DNA of 64,000 nucleotides, taken from Roseateles_E cavernae. Its GTDB lineage: Bacteria > Pseudomonadota > Gammaproteobacteria > Burkholderiales > Burkholderiaceae_C. The stretch is from contig NZ_JBDPLH010000003.1 in the NCBI RefSeq assembly GCF_040187885.1, positions 558,001 through 622,000 of the forward strand, given 5' to 3'. The position numbers were made by a program, and so were the translations under genes. This document shows positions 17,140-24,159 of the stretch, one piece after another; the stretch's first letter is position 1, and the number at the start of each line of letters is the position of its first letter. The notes under the pieces are model-generated. The model ran no database searches. It was not told the DNA's origin and saw nothing but the letters and a program-made list of their open reading frames with translations.

Positions 17140-19731
17140 ATGAAGTTCTTCACCGCCTTCCTCGCCACCGAGACCAACACCTTCGCCGCCGCGCCGACCG
17201 GCTGGGGCTGCTTCCGGGAGTACGGCATCTTTCGCGGCGATGCCAGCACGCGCGACCCGCAGGGCTTCGGCCTCTACCCGCTGACCCTGCGCCGCTGGCT
17301 GGCCGAGCAGGGCCACGAGCTGGTCGAGAGCACGACCGCCTTTGCGATGCCGCTGGGCCGCACGGTGCGCGAGGTCTACGAGGGCCTGCGCGACGAGATC
17401 CTGGCCGACCTGCAGGCGGCCCATGCAGCGGGGCCGCTGGACGGCGTGATCCTGGTGCTGCACGGCGCGATGGTGGCCGACGGCTATGACGATTGCGAGG
17501 GCGATCTGATCGAGCGGGCCCGTGCCATCGTCGGGCCTACCGTGCCCATCGGCGTCGAGCTGGACCTGCACTGCCACTACACCGCGCTGATGCAGCGCTC
17601 GGCTGATGTGATCGTGGCCTACAAGGAGTACCCGCACACCGATGCGCTGCCACGCCTGCGCGAGGTGCTCGACATCGTGCTCAAGGCGGCACAGGGCCTT
17701 GTCAAGCCGAGCACGGCCGTGTTCGACTGCAAGATGGTGGGCTTGTGGCACACGACGCGCGAACCGATGGCCGGCTTCGTGCGGCGCATGCAGGCCGTCG
17801 AGCAGCAGGCCGGCGTGCTGTCGGTCTCGCTGGGCCATGGCTTCCCCTGGGCCGATGTGGCCGAGGGCGGCGCCAAGCTCTGGGTGACGACCGACAACGA
17901 TGCGGCGCTGGCGGCCGCGCTGGCCGAGCAGCTGGGCCGCGAGTTCTGGGCGCTGCGCGAGCAGACCCGCACGCCGAACCTCAGCATCGGCGATGCGCTG
18001 ACGCAGGCGCTGGCGGTGCAGGGCGGTCCCGTGGTGCTGGCCGATGTGGCCGAGGGCGGCGCCAAGCTCTGGGTGACGACCGACAACGATGCGGCGCTGG
18101 CGGCCGCGCTGGCCGAGCAGCTGGGCCGCGAGTTCTGGGCGCTGCGCGAGCAGACCCGCACGCCGAACCTGAGCATCGGCGATGCGCTGACGCAGGCGCT
18201 GGCGGTGCAGGGCGGTCCCGTGGTGCTGGCCGATGTGGCCGACAACGCCGGCGGCGGCGCGATGAGCGATAGCACGTTCATCCTGCGCGAGCTGCTGGCG
18301 CAGGGCATAGCCGATGTCGCGATCGGCGGCTTCTGGGATCTGGGCGCGGTGCAGATCTGCAGCGATGCCGGCGTCGGCGCGCGCGTCGAGCTGCGCCTGG
18401 GGGGCAAGGGCGGCCCGGCCTCGGGCGCACCGCTCGATCTCAGCGCCACGGTGATGGCGGTGGTCGAGGATTTCTACCAGCCGGGTTTGAATGGCAGTAG
18501 CGACGGTGGCGACCGCATGGCCCTGGGCCGCAGCGTCTGGGTGCGCCTGGCCGATGGCATCGACATCGCGCTGATCAGCAAGCGCAGCCAGGTGCTCGAT
18601 CCCCAGCTCTTCACCGGCCTGGGCATCGAACTCGCGCGCAAGCGGCTGATCGTCGTCAAATCGGCCCAGCACTTCCATGCCCGCTTCGCGCCGCTGGCCA
18701 AGGCGGTCTTCTATGTCAGCACGCCCGGCACGGTGAACACCGACTTCGCCAGCCTGCCTTATCGCGTGCGCAGCCTGGACTACTGGCCGCGGGTGGCCGA
18801 TCCGCACTGGCTCGCGCCGGCGGCCCAGCCCCCGGGCCGGCTTTACGAGATCGACGGCCTGCGCCTGCACCTGCACCTGAGCGGCCCCGTGCCCACCGAT
18901 CCGCGCCAGCCCACCATCGTGATCGAATCGGGCGCCGGCACCGTCTCGCCGGTCTACGCGCGCCTGCAGCGCACACTGGCCCGCAAATACCCGGTCTGCA
19001 GCTATGACCGACCGGGCCTGGGCTGGAGCCAGCCCGATGCGCAGCCGCTGGACGCCGAGCGCAATGCGCGCCGCCTGCATGCGCTGCTGGACGCGGCCGG
19101 CGTGCGCGGCCCGCTGCTCTTCATCGGCCACTCGCTGGGCGGCCTCTTGATGCGCGTCTACACCGGTCTCTACCCCGAGCAGGTGGCCGGCCTGATGATG
19201 CTGGATGCCAGCCATCCAGACCAGTTCGCGCTCTACGACGAGGCGCCCACGGAGCAGATGGCCGCCGAGCGCGCGAAACGCGTCAAGCTGCGCGCCGGCG
19301 GGCCGCCGCCGCCGGAGTTCGCGATGATCGATGCGGTGTGTGCCGACATGCCCGAGGTCGCCGAGCAGGTGAAGTCGACCTTCACGCCCGAGGCGGTGGA
19401 CGCGATGCTTTACGAGGTGCAGGGCCTGCGGCAGGTAGGGAGCCAGGCCGCAGCCGCACCCGATCTGGGCGAGCGCCCGCTGGTGGTGCTGTGGGCGCCC
19501 AAGCCGCCGGCGCCGACCGGCATCGAGGGCCTGGATGCGGTCTACCAGCGCTGGCCGGGCTATCAGCAGGCGCATGCGGAGCTGTCGACGCGCGGCCGCG
19601 TGCGCGAGCTGGCCGGTTCCGAGCACATGAGCATCGCGGTGCTGCCGCCCTTTGTCGCCCAGGTCGCCGAGGAGGTTGATGCGCTGATGGCGCAGATCGC
19701 GGCGGCCCCGGGCCGGCGGCGGGAGCCCTGA
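17140..19731 (+). CDS. M81 metallopeptidase fused to an alpha/beta-hydrolase
   Basis: An 863-residue two-domain protein. Residues 1 to about 560 are a full M81 (MlrC-family) peptidase with HGAMVADGYDDCEGDL, IGVELDLHCH, SLGHGFPW and DNAGGGAMSDST, as in the paralogue at 8023-9736. Residues about 566-863 are an alpha/beta-hydrolase with nucleophile elbow GHSLGG (Ser665), YDRPGLGWS upstream of it and a C-terminal GSEHMS histidine. The junction falls just after the usual M81 C-terminus (LDYWPRVADPH), so this is a clean fusion with no intervening stop. A 63-residue exact-frame tandem duplication (residues 238-300 and 301-363) lies inside the M81 part. The fusion could cleave two bonds of one substrate in sequence. 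No signal peptide is present. Confidence 0.88.
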   Translation: MKFFTAFLATETNTFAAAPTGWGCFREYGIFRGDASTRDPQGFGLYPLTLRRWLAEQGHELVESTTAFAMPLGRTVREVYEGLRDEILADLQAAHAAGPLDGVILVLHGAMVADGYDDCEGDLIERARAIVGPTVPIGVELDLHCHYTALMQRSADVIVAYKEYPHTDALPRLREVLDIVLKAAQGLVKPSTAVFDCKMVGLWHTTREPMAGFVRRMQAVEQQAGVLSVSLGHGFPWADVAEGGAKLWVTTDNDAALAAALAEQLGREFWALREQTRTPNLSIGDALTQALAVQGGPVVLADVAEGGAKLWVTTDNDAALAAALAEQLGREFWALREQTRTPNLSIGDALTQALAVQGGPVVLADVADNAGGGAMSDSTFILRELLAQGIADVAIGGFWDLGAVQICSDAGVGARVELRLGGKGGPASGAPLDLSATVMAVVEDFYQPGLNGSSDGGDRMALGRSVWVRLADGIDIALISKRSQVLDPQLFTGLGIELARKRLIVVKSAQHFHARFAPLAKAVFYVSTPGTVNTDFASLPYRVRSLDYWPRVADPHWLAPAAQPPGRLYEIDGLRLHLHLSGPVPTDPRQPTIVIESGAGTVSPVYARLQRTLARKYPVCSYDRPGLGWSQPDAQPLDAERNARRLHALLDAAGVRGPLLFIGHSLGGLLMRVYTGLYPEQVAGLMMLDASHPDQFALYDEAPTEQMAAERAKRVKLRAGGPPPPEFAMIDAVCADMPEVAEQVKSTFTPEAVDAMLYEVQGLRQVGSQAAAAPDLGERPLVVLWAPKPPAPTGIEGLDAVYQRWPGYQQAHAELSTRGRVRELAGSEHMSIAVLPPFVAQVAEEVDALMAQIAAAPGRRREP
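17851..18228 (+). repeat. 189-base in-frame tandem duplication inside the M81 gene
   Basis: Positions 17851-18039 and 18040-18228 are tandem copies, with a synonymous CTC/CTG difference noted near 17980/18169. The unit starts with GCCGATGTGGCCGA, and the same 14 bases recur directly after the second copy at 18229. This suggests unequal exchange or slippage between those short repeats. The paralogous M81 at 8023 has only one copy of the region. Confidence 0.9.
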
Positions 19732-21152
19732 TGGCCGCGCTGCATGAGCTGAGCGCCGAGGCGCAGTGCGCGGCGCTGCAGCGCCGCGAGATCTCTTCCG
19801 TCGAGCTGGTCGCCCATTACCTGGCGCGCATCGAGCGCCATGGCGCGGCGCTGGGGGCCTTCGTGACTGTCTTCGCCGAGCAGGCGCTGGACGCGGCTCG
19901 GCGGGCCGATACGCAAGCCCCCTCGGGCCTGCTGCACGGCCTGCCGATGCCGCTGAAAGATCTGCATCCCAGCGCCGGCCTGCCGACCTCGCTGGGCAGC
20001 GCGGCGATCACCGGCTGGGTGCCCGAGCAGGACGGCGGTGTCGTCGGCCGGCTGCGCGAGGCCGGCATCATCGTGATCGGCAAGACCCATGCGCCCGAGT
20101 TCGGCCCCTGCTGCTATACCGAGACGCAGCTGGCCTCACCGGCGCTGAGCCCCTATGGCGAAGGACTGTCGGCCAGCGGATCGAGCGGCGGTGCGGCCGC
20201 CGCGGTGGCGGCCGGCCTGGCGCCCATGGCCCATGCCAGCGACGGCCTGGGCTCGACGCGCACGCCGGCCTCGAACTGCGGCCTGGTCGGCATCAAGCCC
20301 AGCCGCGGCCGCATCCCCTCGGTGCTGCCGTCCTGGTACCAGCTCGGCAGCGAAGGACCGGTGGCCCGCACGGTCGGCGATGCGGCGCTGTTCCTCGACG
20401 CCGTCGGCGCCATCGGCCCCGGCGAGCTGTGGCGCCAGCCAAGCTGGGCGCCCGATGCGCACCGCAAGGCCGCGCGCACGCCGCTGCAAGGCCGCCTGCG
20501 CATCGGTCTGTTGACCGACCCCGGTAGCGACGAGACGACGGTCCATGCGGACTGCCGGCAGGCCTGCACCGAGGCCGCCCAGGCGCTGGAAGCGCAGGGG
20601 CACGAGATCGTGGCTATGGTGCTGCCGCCGGCGTTGCGCATCTGGGCCTTGATGGAGCCGCTGTGCGATGTGATCGGCGTGAGCCTGAGCCTGCATGTGC
20701 AGACCCAGGTGAGCGAGGACCGCCGCGCGGCGCTGATGCCTTACACGCGCTGGTATGTCGAGAACGCCGAGGCAACCACCGGCCAGCGCTATGCCCAGTC
20801 GATGATGCGTCTGGCGGCGGCGGCCAGCGCCTGGCTGAAATGGCAGTCCGGCGTCGATGTGCTGCTGACGCCGACCAGCAGCGCGCCGGCCCTGCCCAGC
20901 GGCGCGTTGCGCCTGGATGACGGCCGCGCATCGAGCGAGGCCATGCTGCGCTGGAGTGCCTTCACACCCTGGGCCAATCTCAGCGGCGCGCCGGCCATCA
21001 GTTTGCCGGTCCATCAGACGGCATCGGGCCTGCCGGTCGGCGTGCAGTTGATGGCCATGCCCGGCCAGGATGAGCGCCTGTTGGGCCTGGCCGGCGCGCT
21101 GGAACAGATGTTTGCCTGGCAGCGGCGGCATCCGCCGGTCTGGACGGACTAG
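19731..21152 (+). CDS. Amidase-signature family hydrolase
   Basis: A 473-residue amidase-signature enzyme that hydrolyses amide bonds with a Ser-cisSer-Lys triad. The triad is Lys76 (PLKD), Ser151 (in SGSSGG) and Ser175 (in GLGSTRTPAS). The 75- and 24-residue spacings between them equal those of well-studied members. Its ATG overlaps the TGA of the M81-hydrolase gene by one base, making it the last gene of the receptor-MFS-S12-M81 operon. Substrate could be a peptide amide, a D-amino-acid amide or a side-chain amide. Relatives also include aryl-acylamidases and GatA, but no Gat context is present. It is probably cytoplasmic. Confidence 0.88.
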   Translation: MAALHELSAEAQCAALQRREISSVELVAHYLARIERHGAALGAFVTVFAEQALDAARRADTQAPSGLLHGLPMPLKDLHPSAGLPTSLGSAAITGWVPEQDGGVVGRLREAGIIVIGKTHAPEFGPCCYTETQLASPALSPYGEGLSASGSSGGAAAAVAAGLAPMAHASDGLGSTRTPASNCGLVGIKPSRGRIPSVLPSWYQLGSEGPVARTVGDAALFLDAVGAIGPGELWRQPSWAPDAHRKAARTPLQGRLRIGLLTDPGSDETTVHADCRQACTEAAQALEAQGHEIVAMVLPPALRIWALMEPLCDVIGVSLSLHVQTQVSEDRRAALMPYTRWYVENAEATTGQRYAQSMMRLAAAASAWLKWQSGVDVLLTPTSSAPALPSGALRLDDGRASSEAMLRWSAFTPWANLSGAPAISLPVHQTASGLPVGVQLMAMPGQDERLLGLAGALEQMFAWQRRHPPVWTD

Positions 21153-21363
21153 CAAGCTGGTCCGGGCCTCATGCGCCGGGTCGTATCGAAGTGCTTCCAC
21201 TGCATCGGCTGCGTCTTGTTCTGGCCCAGGGTCAACCCTGAAGCTGGCGTCTCCCTGTGGCGGCAGCGCGCCAATTGTGCAGAAATCGGCGTGCCTCGCG
21301 GCGCCCCGCATCAATACGGCCCGGCCACCGATTTCTAAGCTCGCACCTCATATTTCTACAAGC
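21153..21363. promoter_or_regulatory. Leader region of the second TonB receptor
   Basis: 211 bases between the amidase stop and the receptor start. It carries the 15-base shared motif at 21278-21292. CAATAC at 21312-21317 could be a -10 box, 19 bases past the motif. No strong terminator for the preceding operon was seen. Confidence 0.45.
21278..21292 (+). promoter_or_regulatory. Shared 15-base motif, copy 1
   Basis: TGCAGAAATCGGCGT fits the consensus TGCRGAARTYGGCRY built from this site and those at 27314 and 28121. A TA dinucleotide begins 22 bases after the motif in all three. It is a proposed operator for the PAS-AraC regulator at 27364, placed upstream of the receptor-prolyl oligopeptidase operon. 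Confidence 0.5.
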
Positions 21364-24159
21364 ATGAGGAGACACGTGAGCAAGCCCTTCCGCACCCCGA
21401 CCGCCATGGCCGCAGCGCTGCTGCTGGCCCACCTGAACACCCATGCCCAGGAGGCAGCCAAGGAAGCCGACAAGACGCTGGAGCGCGTTGTCGTCACCGG
21501 CTCCAATATCAAACGCACGCTGGCCGAGACCTCGCAGCCGCTGCAGCTGATCTCGCGCGACGAGATCAAGGCCTCGGGCGCGCTGACCGTCGGCGAGGTG
21601 CTGGGCAACCTCACCGGCAACGACCGCGGCGCGCTCAGCGACCTGGGCGGCGCCAACTCCTGGGCCAGCGGCGCCTCGGGCATCTCGCTGCGCAACCTGG
21701 GCCTGGGCGGCACGCTGACCCTGCTCAACGGCCGTCGCCTCTCCAGCTACGGCTTTGCCGACGGCCTGCAGCTGAACTTCACCAATATCGACGCGATCCC
21801 GGCCAACCTGATCGAGCGGGTCGAGATCCTGAAGGACGGCGCCTCGGCCATCTACGGCTCCGACGCCATCGGCGGCGTCATCAACATCATCACGAGCAAG
21901 GACTTCACTGGCGTCGCGCTGAACGCCAGCGCCCAGCAGTCGCTGCGCCGCAGCTTCCTGGCCGGGGACAAGTCCGGCTCCGTCACCGCCGGCCATGGCC
22001 ATCTGGATGCCGAGGGCTACAACGTCTACGGCCACCTCGAGCTCTACCAGCGCGGCAGCTACAAGGACAGCGAGGTGCGCCCCCTGCTGCCCAGTTGGTA
22101 CACCGACGAGAACCCGGGCCGCCTGCAGAAATCATCCGGCTCCTTCCCGGGCAACTACACCGGCGTCAACCCGGCCACCGGCAAGACCTTCACGACGGCG
22201 GCCCCGGGCTGCGCAGCGGAGAATCTGGTCGGCGGCGTCTGCCTCTACGACTACTGGCAGGACAGCGACGCCCGCCCCGCCACCGAGCGTGTCACCGGCA
22301 TGCTCGGCGGCCGCCTCAAGCTGGGCAGGGATCTGACGGCCTTCACCGAGCTGCAGTTCGCCGACATCAAGGCCAGGTACCACACCGCGGCACCGCGCAG
22401 CCAGGCCGCGGGTTTCACCCAGACCTGGTACGACTCGCTGAAGGGCGAGCTGCAGTCCTGGAGCTACCCGGCGCTGCCGGTGGGTCATCCGAACAACCCG
22501 TACAGCTTCCCGGTCACCCTGGCCTACCGCTTCGTCGACAACCCGGAGATGTTCAAGAACGTCGGCGCGTCGACCGATCATCGCTTTGTGCTGGGCATCG
22601 AGGGCATGTTCGCCGGCTGGGACATCAACACGGCGATCGGCACCATGGGCTCGCGCGCCACGCAGCGCCAGCACCTCTACCTGGACCGCTTCGGCTATAC
22701 CGAGGCCGTGCTCAGCGGCGAGTACAAGTTCGGCCAGACCAACCCGCAATCGGTGCTGGACAAGATGTTCCCGGAGATGGGCTCGACCGGCCGCTACCGC
22801 CAGCAGTTCGCCGACTTCAAGGGCTCGCGCGAGATCGCCACGCTGCCCGGCGGCCCGCTGATGCTGGCCGTGGGCGCCGAGCTGCGCCACGAGGAGTTCT
22901 CCCATCGCAGCATGGACAACATCCTGCAGGCGCGCATCGTCGGCTTCTCGGGTGTTGCCATCGAGGGCAAGCGCGATATGGCCGCGGTGTTCACCGAGCT
23001 GGCCGCGCCCATCACCAAGCAGCTGGAGGCCACTCTGGCGCTGCGGGGCGACAAGGTGTTCGACGGCTTCGGCGCCGTCACGCCCAAGGCCTCGCTGGTG
23101 TTCCGTCCGTTCCAGGCGCTGATGCTGCGCGGCACGGTGACACAGGGCTTCCGCGCGCCCAGCCTGCCCGAGACCGGCAATGGCGGTGCCTCCTGGTTCA
23201 ACAGCAGCATCGTCGATCCCAAGCGCTGCGCCACCGCCCGCGCGCTGCGCGACGCGCTGAAGACCGGCAACGCGGCCGACCAGATCGAGGCCACGCTGGC
23301 CTTCAACGCGGGCTGCGCGGCCGGCTTCCCTTCGGCCGTCACGCCCAATCTCGACCTCAATCCCGAGCGCTCCAGCAATGCCACGCTGGGCATGGTGCTG
23401 CAGCTGGCGTCCAATGTCAGCGCCTCGATCGACTACTACTCGATCAAGCGCCGCAACGAGATCGGCGTGCCCGACATCGCGCAGATCCTGGAGAACGAGG
23501 ACCAGAGCCCGGGCCTGGTGCCCCGCGACCCCGTCTCGGCGCAGGACAAGCTCTGGTCGCAGCGCGCCAAGGAGCTCACGGGCAAGGACATCGGCTTCGC
23601 CGCCGGCCCGATCCGCACGATGCGCCTGCAGTACCGCAACCTCTACAAGACCAAGGTCAGCGGCTTCGACATCGACCTGCGCAGCAAGTGGAACCTGGGC
23701 GACTGGGGCAAGCTGGACGCGGGGCTGGAGACCAATATCCAGTCCAAGCTGCTGTACTGGGACCTGAATGCGAACGCCTACCGCATCAACCGCGTCGGCT
23801 ACAACGGCGTGCCGCGCGAGCGCCTGGTGCTGAAGGCCAACTGGGCCCGCGGCGACTGGAAGCTGGGGACCCGCACCTATTTCAGCGGCTCCACCAAGCT
23901 GGCCTGGGACGAGAACGATGACGACTGGTACCAGGCCTCGGGCTGCGCCGAGCGCAAGGAGCCGGACAGCCATTGCCGCATCGCGTCCTGGACCAGCACC
24001 GACCTGTGGCTGCAGTACACCGGCATCAAGCGCTGGACGCTGTCGGCCAATCTGTCCAATGCCTTCAACGAGCAGCCGGCCGTCTACCGCCGCGCCAGCA
24101 GCACGCTGCCCGGCCTGAACGAGCGCGTGCTGAAGCTCAGCGCCGAGGTGAAGTTCTGA
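21364..24159 (+). CDS. TonB-dependent receptor, oligopeptide-type without STN domain
   Basis: A 931-residue outer-membrane receptor. After a short signal peptide ending near residue 28 (HAQE) comes a TonB box (LERVVVTGS), then the plug domain with SLRNLGLGGTLTLLNGRR and IEILKDGASAIYGSDAIGG, and a large barrel finishing with the C-terminal phenylalanine (SAEVKF). This NLG..LLNGRR style is common in receptors of proteolytic bacteria for peptides and sugars. ATG 21364 was chosen because signal-peptide features begin there. The frame remains open upstream but reads into the leader. Its stop overlaps the start of a periplasmic prolyl oligopeptidase, so the pair likely imports and clips proline-containing peptides. 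Confidence 0.9.
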   Translation: MRRHVSKPFRTPTAMAAALLLAHLNTHAQEAAKEADKTLERVVVTGSNIKRTLAETSQPLQLISRDEIKASGALTVGEVLGNLTGNDRGALSDLGGANSWASGASGISLRNLGLGGTLTLLNGRRLSSYGFADGLQLNFTNIDAIPANLIERVEILKDGASAIYGSDAIGGVINIITSKDFTGVALNASAQQSLRRSFLAGDKSGSVTAGHGHLDAEGYNVYGHLELYQRGSYKDSEVRPLLPSWYTDENPGRLQKSSGSFPGNYTGVNPATGKTFTTAAPGCAAENLVGGVCLYDYWQDSDARPATERVTGMLGGRLKLGRDLTAFTELQFADIKARYHTAAPRSQAAGFTQTWYDSLKGELQSWSYPALPVGHPNNPYSFPVTLAYRFVDNPEMFKNVGASTDHRFVLGIEGMFAGWDINTAIGTMGSRATQRQHLYLDRFGYTEAVLSGEYKFGQTNPQSVLDKMFPEMGSTGRYRQQFADFKGSREIATLPGGPLMLAVGAELRHEEFSHRSMDNILQARIVGFSGVAIEGKRDMAAVFTELAAPITKQLEATLALRGDKVFDGFGAVTPKASLVFRPFQALMLRGTVTQGFRAPSLPETGNGGASWFNSSIVDPKRCATARALRDALKTGNAADQIEATLAFNAGCAAGFPSAVTPNLDLNPERSSNATLGMVLQLASNVSASIDYYSIKRRNEIGVPDIAQILENEDQSPGLVPRDPVSAQDKLWSQRAKELTGKDIGFAAGPIRTMRLQYRNLYKTKVSGFDIDLRSKWNLGDWGKLDAGLETNIQSKLLYWDLNANAYRINRVGYNGVPRERLVLKANWARGDWKLGTRTYFSGSTKLAWDENDDDWYQASGCAERKEPDSHCRIASWTSTDLWLQYTGIKRWTLSANLSNAFNEQPAVYRRASSTLPGLNERVLKLSAEVKF

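Noticed and set aside
15430..19626. Very long open frame on the minus strand (about 1400 codons)
   Set aside because: It is the complement of the S12 and M81-hydrolase genes. Long antisense frames are expected at this GC content, and the translation is low-complexity with no domain.
2418..21152. Calling the island a microcystinase (mlr) cluster
   Set aside because: No MlrA (M79-type membrane protease) was seen, the MFS is spinster-like, and S12/M81 families act on other substrates too. The resemblance is kept as a hypothesis only.
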